Shown piece after piece: positions 33,741 through 45,852 of a DNA stretch of 64,000 bases; the first letter of the stretch is position 1, and each line of letters opens with the position of its first letter. Under the pieces are notes generated by a model. The model ran no database searches. It was not told the origin of the DNA and was given only the letters and a program-made list of their open reading frames with translations. Source of the stretch: Engraulis encrasicolus (lineage: Eukaryota; Chordata; Actinopteri; Clupeiformes; Engraulidae); the NCBI RefSeq assembly GCF_034702125.1, contig NC_085860.1:19536870-19600869 (forward strand), given 5' to 3'. The position numbers were made by a program, and so were the translations under genes.

Positions 33741-34100
33741 CCCTCCTGGTCCCTGTAAATGCGGCATGAGAGGCCCTGCCACAACAGCTGCATGACAACC
33801 CTCATGTTGACATGAGGGAGAGGATGAACAACAGAGAAAGAGAGAGGAAAGGAGAAAGAGAATTAGAGAGAGAGCACGAGAAAGAGAGATATAAAGAAAG
33901 AGAGACGCAGCATAATTCTTGTGGAATGAAGAAAAGCCTGTTGACAGATTGAGGTGTTCTCTGCAAGCATTCATGATGACCATGCATTGCATATTAAAAC
34001 AGCGCTGTGTTGTAATTTGCTTCAGGGAGCAATTCAATTACATGCAATCCAGACAGTCAACATTGACAATACACTAGGGCTGCAACAATAAGTCGACTAA

Positions 34101-35239
34101 AGCCGGGCATACACTGAGCAATATTTTCACTCGTGGTTATTAAGCTCCTGCTCACACTGCACGAGGAAATTTCGCAGTTTAAAAGTTCATATCTCACGAC
34201 TCATGTCCTCACACTATACGAGCCGACGGTCGGATGCGAGCAGAATGGTCTGACTGTGCGGCACGACACGCATGTTTCCCGGGGCTGCAGAGGAGGGAAC
34301 ATGCGCACCTGAGGTGGAGATGAGGATGCGATCAAAAGCGAATCGCACGGCCCTATGGGGCACCTAAGTCACGCCCTCTACTTCCTGGTTCATGGGGCAG
34401 AGGGAGTCAAAAAATAATTACTGGGCTTGAAATGAGTGGTTTTTCGACAACAATCCAAACCTTGGACCTCCACTTAGGTAGCCTGGTTCCTACCAGACCT
34501 CCGTGTGTGTGCTCTGGAGCCCCCTGGTGGCACTCCAAACACACACATCGGTCTGGGAGCATGTGGCAGGGTTCAATTTCTGGACTCAAAAAATAATGCC
34601 GAGCATTTATCACTTCAATATCACTGGCAGCTCACATTGAGGAGTCACAGGTCATATTATAGACCATATTGACGCTTTAGAGATCAACAGAAAATGGTTT
34701 TGAAAGAATTTGTTGACATTGAAGCAATAAATGCTGCGATTATTTTTTTGACTGTAGAAATGGAATCCTGCTACATGCTCCCAGACCTAGTAGTGGAGCT
34801 CACAAAGCTGTGCGGAACTACAGGTCGGGCAAGAGCCAGGCAACCACTTATGCACCACAAGTCCACCTCGACTCGCCCCGTTCACTTCTATTCCTTTTTT
34901 TGCAACTGTCTGCCCCTTGAACCAGGAAGTAGAGGGCGTGACTTAGGTGCCCCATTAACTTGTGCATGTGTAGTGTCAAATCGGGTCGTAGCACTGCTTT
35001 AACTGTACGATTCAGTTACGAGGCACGACCAGGATTTCAAACAATTTTGATTTACTTGCGAGCCTGCGATTGCACGATCGTGAGGCGAAATCGCTTGCCG
35101 TTACCCCATGAACACTGCACGTCGCGAGACTCAGGATTGACCTGCGATTAAGCACGAAATCGACCCGACTCCCAAAAAGTCATGCGAGTGCCAAATCGGG
35201 GCAAAATCAGGGCAAAAGTCGCACAGTGTAAGCCCAGCT
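34101..35239. mobile_element. PIF/Harbinger-like MITE, second copy (TAA duplication)
   Basis: Ends AGCCGGGCATACACTG and CAGTGTAAGCCCAGCT with TAA on both sides (34098-34100 and 35240-35242). Homologous in reverse orientation to 12916-14054. It carries the no-TSD element 34356-34954. The host site itself resembles a GTCGACTAA-type hAT repeat starting near 34077. Confidence 0.85.
34356..34954. mobile_element. No-TSD TIR element, copy 2
   Basis: TGGGGCACCTAAGTCACGCC...GGTGCCCCA inside the Harbinger MITE. The other MITE copy has GGCCCTATTAA at the matching place. Removing the element leaves GGCCCTA|TTAA exactly, with no duplicated bases. Confidence 0.85.
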
Positions 35240-35242
35240 TAA

Positions 35243-36008
35243 TTGACTATAAACAAGAATTTTCATTGTCGACTAATCATTTTATTTAATTCAATGCTTT
35301 TTAAAAACTTACTTTACTAATGCTTTATTACTTTATTGAAACCTAAAATTGCACGTATGAATTGGATGTTGTATCTTGGAGTAAATAAGCTACTATCATG
35401 ATAATGAGAAAACGCTGCAACAGCAATCATACTAACTTAATTGGAGCTCTATTTACATGTTATGTATGAAATGCTATCACATGCCATGGTTACTGCAAAA
35501 TAGTGAATGGAGGTCATACTGATGTGTGTGTGTGTGAGAGAGTGAGTGAGTGAGAGCCACAGACAGAGAGATACAAAGAGCGAGTACCGACATCAGTCAT
35601 GCCAATAAATAGGGCCCTATGAAATCCGTTTCCATTTTTCTCAAATTCCGTTTTATTTTTTCTCAAATTCTGTTTTTTCGGATTTATTTTTTGACGTATT
35701 GGGTTTTATTCATTTTTTAGCTCATTTTCTACTCTCACCCCCACTACTCATTTTCTACTCTCACCTACAACTTCGTGCCTTCATAGGAGTGGATGCGTGT
35801 GATCACCAACGCCACAAACAAGTTTCCTAATAAATCGTGTTTTCACTTACACAGTTCAAAAATGCCTCGTTTTCAACCACATGGCCCTCCTTGATCAACC
35901 AGCGAAATGTTGAGCAATTTGGGGCTTGTTAAATGGTTATATTTGTGATTGTTGTCAACATGGCATGTTCGGTGTTAGCTAGCTAGCTAGCTGTATACCC
36001 ATAGAACT
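35243..36008. other. No gene; AT-rich, repeat end near 35605
   Basis: GGGCCCTATGAAATCCG at about 35611 followed by T-rich tandem TCTCAAATTC(C/T)GTTTT units resembles a DNA-element end. No exon is supported. Confidence 0.4.
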
Positions 36009-36320
36009 AATACACGGCTGGATACCTAGCTCTGTGTTATCGACGACAGGTTGGCTAGCCGCTAGCTCGGTAGATACGTTGTCATTCCCATCTATTTAGT
36101 GAGCTACTTAAAGACTTTCAAAGCTCCCAAATGTCTCGTTTTTAATGACATGGACCTTATTAGAAATTGGGGCAGGCATATAATACAAGGCTGGATACCT
36201 AGCACAGGTGTTATTGACGACAGGTTGGCTAGCCACTAGCTCGGTAGACTAGGTGTCATTCCTTTCTATTTAGTAAGCTACTCAAAGACTTTCAAAGCTC
36301 CCAAGAGAAATTGGGGCAGC
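36009..36320 (+). repeat. Two-copy tandem duplication (about 172-bp unit)
   Basis: GGCTGGATACCTAGC ... GACGACAGGTTGGCTAGCC ... AAGACTTTCAAAGCTCCCAA occurs at 36009-36180 and again at 36181-36320. The second copy has an internal deletion. Confidence 0.85.
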
Positions 36321-38090
36321 AGTTTCATTCTACATCTATAATAGTGGTCTGATAATAGCGTGTGACTATCTGGTTCTGTAAAATGCTCAAATTAGTTTAC
36401 CGAGCTTGCTTAAAACATCGAATGACCATATGGTAATGTGTAGTGATCTATTTGTGTCCGATAAGTTCATGGTGTATTTTTAAATCAATCCATGTCAGCC
36501 ACGAAATGTATTATCATCCAGGCTTTTTAAATTAAGTAAAACCTTTCGTGCTGTAAGTAGTACGGACGGCCGCCATGTTTCTTCTTAGAAAGTTTTCTGT
36601 GTTTACTAAGTAGCCCGGCCTGTCATCGGATAACTTGCAAAACGACCAGGGTCCGCTAGACTGCCCCCGGGAGCAGATTCAATTTGCGGTCGCTAGTAGA
36701 GGTGCTTAACTCGAATCTTTGAGGCGTCCGGATGGATTGGATCATTCCAAGGAGGGTATCCGGATTAGACGGATCACTTATTTAAAATAAATAAAAATAA
36801 ATAATAATAAAAAAATAATAATAATGTATTTTTTTTAAACGTTTCTGCCGTTAAGTAGCTATGCGCCTCGCCTTTGTTGTTCCATTTATCAGTTCACGTT
36901 GATAAATCAAAGAGTAAGACAGTTTGATCAACAAAACTCACTTTATGAATGTCACAGTTCCTAAACTCATGCTGCGATCCGACCCGCCTGGGTCTCCTCA
37001 CTAAACATGCAACCACAACTCGAACAGCCTTTGGCAGCAGTGAAACGGCATGTTCCTGATTTTGCAATAAATAATGTGTGTGTTTGTATTTAAGAAGACT
37101 AAAAGTCAAATATTTGGGAGCAGAAGTCTAGTTGAGCAGGGACAGACAGGAGGCGAGCAGCAGATGACCACTCGCTTCCGCTTCCGCTGCCGAGTTGCCT
37201 TGCGACTCGCACACTCGTGGCAAAAATGAAACTTAAGTGTTGATCCGATCCATAGGGGATTCGCTGCTACCAACAACTCAGTCAGGATTCGTCTCACCAA
37301 GTCGCAGAGGGCGCCGCTGCTGAGTGACTCAGACGAGGGGAGTGACAGCAGTGGCTTTAAAGACTGTAGGCTACGCTGTAACGCAGTGAGTGATAGATAG
37401 TAGAGTCACGTCTGTAGACTATAATTTCCATAAGAGTAGCCTACAGACTGAGATGTTAAAGCGTTGGCAGAGCACTGTTAACATTTAGAAATGTAGACCT
37501 CAACAGAGTCAGAAGCACACACATAGGGAGCGGGGATCCGCGACTCAATTGGCCACAACAGGCTGTACGGATCAAACAGGCTCGATGAATGACGAGGCGG
37601 GAGTTGGTTCAGTTTTACTCAGTGTTCGTGACTGAACAGCATACTAGGGAGATTAGAGAATGGCTGTTGTAGTCAACTAAAGAGGATATATTACGGTTTC
37701 ACAATTTCTCGCGCTGTAACTGCCATTTTGTTGACATATTAATGAAATGCCGTCTGACTCGCCTTTGGCGGATCAATGCACGACAGCCATCCGGTCTGTT
37801 CGGATGAGGTCTTGACCCGGCTCTCCAACCGGATCCTCCGGGTTTTAGATCAGCGCTAGTCGCTAGGGGCATTTGCCTACTTTTGACATGTTGAGTTTTT
37901 AAGATTTATTCACTACACTGTCAGGCCAGTGTTAGGACGGGAGACAATCGGAAATGAATCGTGGGGGACGGATGCGTTCATGCGCTGACATGGATCGTGG
38001 ATCTAGAGCTCTATCAGGGTTTCCGCTAGGAGTTGGGTGTTTAGAGTTCATGACTGGGGCCCTGTCTCTGCTAAGAGGTTTCCCCAGACA
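36321..38090. other. No gene seen
   Basis: Contains A/T-rich AATAATA repeats at about 36780-36830 and GC-richer stretches (36590-36700, 37100-37330), but no exon with family resemblance. Confidence 0.45.
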
Positions 38091-38099
38091 GTCACCAAG

Positions 38100-38214
38100 A
38101 GGCACAGGCACACACATGCATGCACACACACAGACATGCACGCACGCACGCACACACACACAGGCACGCACGCATGCACACATATACTCAGAGAGAGAGA
38201 GAGAGAGAGAGAGC
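38100..38214. repeat. CA/CG-rich tract ending in (GA)n
   Basis: CACACA/CGCACG units lead into a GA run at about 38190-38214. Confidence 0.9.
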
Positions 38215-38682
38215 CCAGACGATATGAGGTATGACTGTGAGTGGTACAAGCGATCAGAAGTGGCTGGAAAAGAGCACTCTAGCTGCCTAGGAATTCCAAC
38301 TGCTTTGAGTGTGTGTGATTGTCTTCTTTTTATACACTCATCATTTACTAAAATGGCCCAGGATCCCATCCCATTGCACCCCTAAACTCTACTTTACCAT
38401 CACACCACCCCATTTAACCCCAAACTTCACCCTCAATCTAGCCTGGGAAATCCTGTGCTAATTTGCACAATCGTTCTGATCTGAGAGACAGCATGGAAGT
38501 TTGTCCCAAAATGCTTGCCTGAGGTAGGGAGCAAATCTGAGAGGAGGGACTGGAAAGAGGATGATGTGTATTACCGGTCCTCAACAAGTGCAACCTTGAC
38601 ATTTGTTTGGATACAACTGACACAGTTGGCTATGAGATACATGCATATGGCCAATAAACGGCCATTGCTAATCATGAACCAT

Positions 38683-39243
38683 ATGTTCCCTTCTTTCAAA
38701 AAAGGGTTCTATGTTCCCCACTGCTTCACTGCTGCCACATGGCAAAGCTGTTGCAATTGTGACAGGTTAGGTTTAGGGATAGTTTTGGTCAGGGCAAAAA
38801 TTCAAAACTCAGAAACATTGCATTACGTCAGGTTAGGTTTAGGGATGGTTTTGGGAAGGGCACAATTTCAAAACTTGGAAACATACAATGCGGGGAACTT
38901 AGGACCCTTTTTTCAACAAAGGGTTCTATGTTCCCCACTGCTTCCAAGTAGACTGCTGCCGCATGGCAAAGCACAGGTTGTTGTTGCACCTCTGACAGGT
39001 TAGGTTTAGAGATAGTTTTGGTTTGGTATTAGGGCACAAATTTACAACTCAGAAACATTCAATTTCTGACAGGTTAGGTTTAGGGATGGTTTTGGGAAGG
39101 GCACAATTTGAAAACTTGGAACAGAATGCGGGGAACATAGAACCCTTTTTAGAAAAAGGGTCCTATGTTCCCCGTTCCCATACAAAGACAGTGGAACATA
39201 GGACCCAGGGAACATGGGACCTGGGGAACATAGGTACGCTCCC
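38683..39243. repeat. Tandem 220-bp units related to the GGGAGCGTACC family
   Basis: Two long units (about 38705-38910 and 38922-39148) share GGGTTCTATGTTCCCCACTG, GACAGGTTAGGTTTAG and GGATGGTTTTGGGAAGGGC. The block ends GGGAACATAGGTACGCTCCC, the same terminus as the elements at 10592-10944 and 13204-13863. Again TTAGG-like motifs sit inside. A left terminus and target duplication could not be fixed. Confidence 0.65.
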
Positions 39244-39342
39244 GTTCAACTCCCCTTTGCTACACGTACAACCAGAGTTGTTTACTGTAGAAGTGCTCTC
39301 ACAAATCTAATTACATCACTAGTGGTATGATATTACAATTCA

Positions 39343-39366
39343 TGGGGGGGGGGGGGGTGGGGGGGT
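39343..39366 (+). repeat. Poly-G tract
   Basis: A G run broken by one T. No exon adjoins it. Confidence 0.9.
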
Positions 39367-39867
39367 TGGAGCTGGAAGGTCAACAAAATAAACAAATGAA
39401 TGATTGGAATAGTACAAAATGTGGGCAATGAATCCTTAATCAATGAAATATTTGGTTTCATGAAATTCATTTTTTTCATGATATTCTAATAATGTGGCTT
39501 GGCACTGTACAGTGAGTCTAATACGTATTTGATCCCTTGCTGATTTTGTTGGTTTGCCTACTAACAAAGACATGATTAGTCAATAAATGTTATGATAATA
39601 TGGAGAGACATAATATCAAAAAGAAAATCCAGAAATTAACTGAAGAGAATATATATTACTTTATTTCCATTTCATCGAGCAAAATAAGTATTTGATCCCC
39701 TGCCAACTGATTACAGTTCCGGGCCCACAGACCAGATGGGCACGTCCGATCAACTTGTCATCTGAATTAAAGACACCTGTACACACTAACATGCATAAAA
39801 GACACATTGAATCAGCAGAATCAGTCCATAGTATGAGTGAATCAGTCACACTCCAACCTCACCAGCA

Positions 39868-40833
39868 TGGGAAAGACCAAAGAGTGGTCAAATGATGTCA
39901 GGGACACGATTTTAGACCTGAACAAAGATTAAATGGGCTGCAAAGCCACAAGAAAGAGACTGGGTATTAATGACCCAGCTGTTGATGCATTTCTTCCAAA
40001 ATGTGAGGAATACAAAATGACTATCCATCAGCCTGTCTGGGGTTCTATACAAGATTTGACCTTTTGTAGGGATTTGATAATCATGAGAACAGAAAGAAAT
40101 CACCCTAGAGCTGTACGGGATGAACTAGGCAATGATATCAAAGCTATTGGGACCAAAATCACTGAGAAAACTACTGGTAGCACTTAATGCCACAGAGGTT
40201 TAAAATCCTGTAGTGCACACATGGTACCTCTACTTCAGAAGGAACCTGCGCAGTCCCACTTGAGGTTTGCCTACGGACATCAGACTGGTTTAGGATATGA
40301 TAAGGAGGTGCTGTAGTCAGATGAAACCAAAATCAAGCTGTTTGGCATTATCACAATTCAATGTGTTTTGAGAAAGAGAACTGCTGTCTATGATCCCAAG
40401 AACACCCTCCTCACCATCATGCATGAAAGTGGTATCATTATGGTTTGAGGGTGTTTGTCTGGCCAAGACACAGGACAACTTCACAACGTCAATGAATGGA
40501 TGGAGGGAGACATGTAATGTGCAATCCTGAGTGCAAACGTCCTTCCCTCCACCACTACACTGAAGGGTGGGCCATTTTTGGATCTCCCAACATGACAATA
40601 ATACACAACGTACAGTCAAAGCAACGAAGGAGTGGCTCAATAAGAAGCATATTAAAGTCGTGAAGTGGCCTAGACAGTCTCCAAATATTAATCCTATAGT
40701 AATTCTATGGAGAGAACTGAACCTCCCATTTGCCAAGCTACAGCCACAAACTATTAATGTTTTAGAGATAATGTGCAAAGAAAAATGGGCAAAAATATTT
40801 TCTACTATATGCACAAACATTGTCATTAACTAA
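39868..40833 (+). pseudogene. Tc1-like transposase pseudogene
   Basis: The start MGKTKEWSNDVRDTILDLNKD is cut by TAA. The frame continues GCKATRKRLGI (helix-turn-helix-like) and later, in another frame, ISQHDNNTQRTVKATKEWLN and KVVKWPRQSPNINPIVILWRE. The last stretch is the Tc1 family signature around the final catalytic residue (WPxxSPDxNPIExxW). Here SPNINPIVILW lacks the expected acidic residues. With stops and frameshifts, the protein is inactive. Confidence 0.85.
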
Positions 40834-41013
40834 AAGAAGCATCTAACCTCAGTGCTAGACAACTAGGGCTTTGCCACAAAGCACTTTATCTTCTTTAGCT
40901 AGAGGGGTCAAATACTTATTTGCCTAAATTAAATACAAATAAATTAAAATATATTAATTTAAGTTATTTTCTGGAATTTCTTTTTGATATTCTGTCTCTC
41001 CATGTTTGAATAC

Positions 41014-41203
41014 CAGTGGTGTAGTCTACGTAGAACGCAGGTATATGGAGTATACCCACTTCTAAATTTTAGGGGCTTCAGTATACCCACTTAAAATTGA
41101 TTGATCCATTATTTAGAATAGCATAAATATATACAGTATACCCACTTCCAAAAATGCTCAAATATACAGTATACCCACTTCAAAAAAGTAGACTACACCG
41201 CTG
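41014..41203. mobile_element. 190-bp hAT MITE nested in the Tc1 element
   Basis: CAGTGGTGTAGTCTACG and TAGACTACACCGCTG ends. Perfect 8-bp duplications TTGAATAC at 41006-41013 and 41204-41211. The interior has four GTATACCCACTT repeats. Confidence 0.92.
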
Positions 41204-41309
41204 TTGAATACATATTATCATAAAGTTATAGACTGATCATGTCTTTATTAGTGGGCAAACCGGCAAAATCAGCAAGGGATCAAATACATATCGGACTCAC
41301 TATATGTTC

Positions 41310-42510
41310 TTGAGGGTGAGAGATAGCCTACAGAAAGACAAGGAGAGTGGACAGTGAAGAAAGTGAGAAAACTCAATCCAAGAATCCAAGCTATGGGATC
41401 GAGCTAGTGCTCTTCTTGTGCAACGTTGCAACGGGAGAAAACATAGAAAAGAAGAATCGTTGGTGATTTGGTGAGGACAGCGAACTGATTAGTAGAAGCG
41501 TGAGTCAACTAATTAGCCCAATCAAGGCAGAAGTCGGTTGATCACCGTCAGCTGTAACGTGTCAGCTGATTTGCGCGGCAAACTGGAGTGCAGGTGCCTA
41601 TAATTAGGCTTTGTAGACTAGTTTGACCGTTTGGGAGACAATACTGGAAGCTACAGGCGGACTCTGCTGTGCTCTCTGAAATCAAGCCAAGACTACTTTA
41701 CTGTGGAAATGTGAGTTCTGAAACTCAGCCGGTAAGCGCTTGTTGTATTCATTTCGGAATGATTAGCGATGGGGGTTATGGCGCTGACTTGCGTTCTGCT
41801 CGATGCCAGGCACGGCGATTGGGTGTCTCGCAGTGTTTGCTGATAAACTAGGCTAATCTCTGTAGCATACCTACCAACCTTGATTTTTTTTTTAGTAGCA
41901 ACTTATCTCCGCGCGGCAATTCATGGCGCAACAAATAGCCTACCTCCAAGTGAGAAAATGTGGTCGATGCAGCGCAGCATCATGGCAAGTCTGAGGGCCT
42001 TTCTGAGAGGCTACTTGAGCTTACGTGGCCTGCTACACCAGACCAGTAGGGCCTAGAGGCATCAGGCATGAGGCAAATCGTTTACTTCACCAGATTCTCT
42101 TGGTCTTCACCGTAGCCTAAGCCTACTTTGAACTACCATAGCTACTTTATAACTCATATAAGGGGAACTTCCCTGGAGGATTTTATTTCACATTCATAAC
42201 ACAGATAAAATGCTGATATGGTAGGCCTATGCTGGAAATCAGGCCTCTAAATTAGCTTTATTCATCACCAGCCACATTAGACTGTTGGGCTTGTCTTACT
42301 ACTCAAACATAGCCTACACTCATCACCAGTCAAGTTGGTTAGTAAGTTGTCCTATCTACCAGCCAAACAGAGCATTTGGTCTGTTGGAGGTTTAAAGGAG
42401 CTGGAATTGAGTATGAAATTGAGGCATTTGCTGTTTTCTTTTGTTTGTTTTGGCTGTAGAAGGTAGCCTACATGTAGACCTACATAATAGGAAAATGTAT
42501 TTGATGAGCT
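41310..42510. other. No gene assigned
   Basis: Unique-looking sequence. AAAT|GTGAGT at about 41709 could be a splice donor of a non-coding first exon, but nothing else supports it. Confidence 0.4.
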
Positions 42511-42513
42511 ATA

Positions 42514-42779
42514 CAGCCGTGGCAAAAATTGAGACCACTTGTTTTCTTTGGATTTTTTGTAAGTCTAAAAACATTGCATCTTTTGTGTTATTGGACCATT
42601 TGTAACTTTCTGTAAATGAATGTTCTAAATGACTATTTTCATTCGAAATTCATAGAAAATGTTGTCAGTAGTTCATAATGAAAAAAACAATGTTCATTTT
42701 ACTGAAACACATGCCAATAAGTAGTAAGGACAGAAAAATTGCTAATTTCGAGGTGGTCTCTCAATTTTTGCAGCCGCTG
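42514..42779. mobile_element. 266-bp Tc1/mariner-type MITE
   Basis: CAGCCGTGGCAAAAATTGAG and TCTCAATTTTTGCAGCCGCTG ends are inverse complements, with TA on both sides (42512-42513 and 42780-42781). The interior is AT-rich and non-coding. Confidence 0.9.
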
Positions 42780-42784
42780 TATAT

Positions 42785-43770
42785 AATACCAAGGCATTCC
42801 ATGTGATTTTATGAGTGACAAAAATACGAATTTCAATTATTCAGCATTCCCCCCCAATATTAGTAAATGGTGTCCAAGCATCAATGTAGTTTCGATCTTT
42901 GAGAATCTTAGTAACCCGAAAGCTTAGTAGCCTGGGCACAAGCAACATTTTCTTGGTTTTAATGTTGGGCATTTGTATTTTGATGGTAGTTTGCAACCAA
43001 TGCTTATGGACTGTCTGTATTTTTTAGTGGGGTTGATGTGCTCAGATTGATAATTACAATTGTCATTTTATTTATAGGTCTTTCCTACAATCTCATACAT
43101 TACGATGGCCTGTGGTTATTCAATCTGGTTTGTAGTCTAACATTGCAAAGTTTATTTTTGAAGACATGGTTGCACATTTCCTGCATGTTTGCGCATATTT
43201 TTTCACTTTTCTATACAACTAATTTCTTTTCTTTGTCTGCATGCACCATCCTTTTTACAAGTTTGGGAAAATGCACAGAGGTCAACCAAATAAAAAAACT
43301 CAACAAAAAATAAAACGACTACCTCAGAAGATCCACACCACTGCAATCAATAGAAAGGCAAGACTAATGGAATTCTGTGTTTGTTCACGTCCTTGTTTTT
43401 CAAGTGTGGAAAACCCAGTGATGATATACACTTGACAGTGACAAACCAAAGCACCATTGGAAACTGACGACTGCCAGTGCATCCCGGCTGCAACAATGAG
43501 CTGTCTACCAGTGATGCAACTGACCAGTGGACAACCTCCTGCTGCCAGTGACCAAGATGCAAAGACTCCGTTCACATTACAACCCAACACAGAGAAAACA
43601 CTTCACATAAGGGCCTGGAGGAAAAAGCTTGGAGGAAAAAAAACAGAAAAAATAAGTTCTGGTTCATCTCCCCACTTGACATTCAGGAGACTTTTAGCCA
43701 CTCTTTATGTCCATGCAACTGTCCCGCCCAGCCGTCTTAGACTCCTGAAGCACCTTTTATCCAATAGCTC
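42785..43770. other. No gene recognised
   Basis: AT-rich up to about 43300, then more balanced sequence. Frames at 43457-43858 have no family resemblance. The end merges into the duplicated block starting near 43775. Confidence 0.45.
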
Positions 43771-43774
43771 TTGT

Positions 43775-44640
43775 ACTGCTACTATTGTGGGTGGGGGAGT
43801 TCTGAACTTAGACTGTGTGTTGTCCTGGACTGCAGTTTGGTGTTGGGCCTTCAGCTGACTTCAGGAAAGTACTGCAGTGAATGTTTTCTTCTGCATTTCT
43901 AGTGGCATTGTCTCCTGCTTGTGCAGTAATGTCTTTTACTGACTTTGCTGGCTACTGAAGGAACTGCACACCACATTGCCATTTGGAACTTCAGTAAGGT
44001 CTTCAGCACTGGCCTGATATCTGCTATGTTCACAGCACCTGGAATCCATCACCAATAACTTATCAGTCATTGCTCCTCTGGACTTTTCCAACTCCGTTTC
44101 CGTAGGGGGTTTGGCATCCATAACTTTCATGCTGTATGGCACCCGAGATGGTCTGGCTATCTACCAGTTGATGCCACTTCTTGTCCTTGGCAGTCCTTTT
44201 GGAAGTAGTTCTTCAGCTGTGCTTCAAAGACTGCTCCGCAAATCTTCGCCTTGACTGGGTCACCCTTGTGGTCAAGAGGGTTCAGCTTGGCCTTGGCCTC
44301 ACGATGACACCGTGCCTACAGCTCCACCGCAGGTACAGCACAGTACTAGTAGAGTAGAGTAGAGTAGAGAGGTAGGCTTGGCTTAACAGCTCTCTTCTGG
44401 TGAGTGGTTCTCTCACTGTCTCTCAGCAAGTTCTGGCCGAAGCACATTTCTTTTATCTTCTTGGAGAAGTTGATCTCTGCCGATATCTGAGATTGGTGTT
44501 GAATTCTGGGTACTGTGGGCATAGTCCCCAGGGGGCTGGTCCTGATATCCTGGCTGCGGGTTCAGAGTGGTGGTCTGGTCTGCCGTTCCTTCGACTTCCT
44601 TGGGGAGGGTGGCCCAGCAGGGTCAGTGGAATGCCTTACT
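43775..44640 (+). repeat. Segmental duplicate, left copy
   Basis: Corresponds in the same orientation to about 63030-63960. Shared landmarks are GAATGTTTTCTTCTGCATT, GGCATCCAT(A/C)ACTTTCA(T/C)GCTG, CGAGATGGTCTGG, TTGGCTTAACAGCTCTCTTC and AACAGGGTCAGTGGAATGCC-like text. It includes BEL/Pao pol sequence at its 3' part. Confidence 0.85.
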
Positions 44641-45400
44641 GGGTAGACAGGGGCGGTGTTGCTGGAATGTGGAGGAGGGTATTCACTGCAGTGCTCGCCT
44701 GGGCTCAGCCGAGGGCACGGTACCCAGTTGCGATTCGGAACGGTGCATGGTTCATGTTCGGGGCTGCGCCTCCAGCAGTGGCAGCAGTGCAGGAGCTGTT
44801 GGCCGAAGGGCACTTTGGCGGTCTGGGTGAGTTAGCCAGGGCAGTTGCATGGACATGGGGAGCAGCTGTGGGACTCCTGAGTGTTGGGAGGGGGAGGGTA
44901 CAGTCACTGTCGGCGAGGGGGAGGGTGTCAATTTCCTGGACAGGGCCGTGGAGATTTCAAAACAGTCGACAACACCACCCACACCCTCAAAAGACTGCAA
45001 GAAATGCAAACACAAGTCAGCCAGTTCTGAAATCCTGGAGCCAACTTACAGGCCCGAACCTGTTCATCCACAGCAAGTGGCACACTGCAAGAAGAAATGT
45101 TGCTGTTGGAGATGTAGTGTGGCTCTGCCACCAAAATGCATTACGGGGACAATTCAACTTCGCAAGAGTGGTCAGCGTGACAAGTCCAAAGGCATTGTCC
45201 AGGATGTCCGTGTGAAATGCCCTCCAAGTAGACGTGTGAAATTCCCTCCAAGAAGATGTGCTCAAGTGAAGATTCGAAACCAAACCAAAAAGTCCTGGGA
45301 CCCGCAAGGTACCACACTGCATCAGGATGTGCGACTACTCTTCGTCCAAGTTAGCAGAAACCAGCTGGCCTGATGGGTGCCATCTTCCTGTGTCACGCCA
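44430..45400 (+). pseudogene. BEL/Pao retroelement pol remnant (integrase end)
   Basis: One frame reads GSEWWSGLPFLRLPWGGWPS, like the W-x-x-GPxFLxxPxxxWP linker ahead of BEL/Pao integrase. It later reads SKWHTARRNVAVGDVVWLCH and NALRGQFNFARVVSV, matching the integrase C-terminal V-G-D-V-V and L-R-G-x-x-x-x-A-R-V-V pattern. A frameshift then moves the end into another frame: SKGIVQDVRVK and TTLHQDVRLLF. Core integrase, RT and LTRs were not identified. Inactive remnant. Confidence 0.65.
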
Positions 45401-45529
45401 TTCCAAGATCGAGTGGGAAGTGTTGCTGCAGGTGGTGTCTGGACACGGACTCTCTGACAACCTCCATAGGTCCTCGCTGCACTGGATGTGTGGGGTGAGT
45501 AAAAAGTCAATGTAACATTTGTCTTTTAA

Positions 45530-45719
45530 CCTAAGAGAATGCCCTTAAGTAGTGAACTTTCAGTGTCACATTGGTGTCAGATGAATACGGATGAAGACTA
45601 AATCTATTTTGATCTATCAAATATCTAAACTGATTCTCATTTCATTTAATTTTCTTTCATGTCCCCTCTCTCTCTCTCTCTCCCTCCCTCCCTCCCTCCC
45701 TCCACGTGTATAGCTCCAG
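45530..45719 (+). repeat. Array intron block, copy 1, with pyrimidine tract
   Basis: AGAGAATGCCCTTAAGTAG through AATCTATTTT and a TC/CCTC-rich tract. Counterparts are 46917-47070 and 51588-51722. It leads into a partial aquaporin exon 2 in copies 1 and 2, while the third copy lacks the exon. Confidence 0.85.
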
Positions 45720-45829
45720 TTTGGCATCAGCATAGGCATATGCTGCATCTTCTTTTCATGAAGGATGAGAGGAGGAACTGACGCATGGGCTCCGCATTGG
45801 CTTCTGTCACCATGGCACTCCTCATGGGA
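45720..45829 (+). pseudogene. Aquaporin-0-like exon 2 (3' part), copy 1, frameshifted
   Basis: Homologous to 47071-47172 but 110 nt long instead of 102, with extra bases near the start and TCATGAAGGATGAG replacing the expected reading. The DERRN-coding stretch is therefore off frame. The donor GGA|GTGAGT is preserved. No exon 3 follows before the next unit. Confidence 0.8.
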
Positions 45830-45852
45830 GTGAGTATCACACAGTTGCTTAA

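Larger units (their letters stand above)
39510..41302 (+). mobile_element. Degenerate Tc1-like transposon
   Basis: Ends CAGTGAGTC and GACTCACTA flanked by TA (39508-39509 and 41303-41304). Inverted terminal regions pair over more than 100 bp (TATTTGATCCCTTGCTGATTTTG and its inverse near 41260-41285). It encodes a dead transposase and contains a hAT MITE (41014-41203). Fragments of the same family recur in the aquaporin array at about 47296, 48330, 50270, 51725, 54525, 58838, 59853 and 60940. Confidence 0.85.

Noticed and set aside
38100..38170. CRISPR-like alternation of repeats and spacers
   Set aside because: Irregular CA/CG microsatellite units in eukaryotic DNA, with no constant repeat and no cas genes.
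41600..41715. Non-coding first exon with donor AAAT|GTGAGT
   Set aside because: A single donor-like motif; no promoter elements, CpG island or partner exon could be tied to it.
44400..45215. 271-codon frame as a host gene
   Set aside because: Its recognisable parts are BEL/Pao pol linker and integrase end; the middle is Gly/Trp-rich sequence without homology, and the frame breaks at the integrase end.
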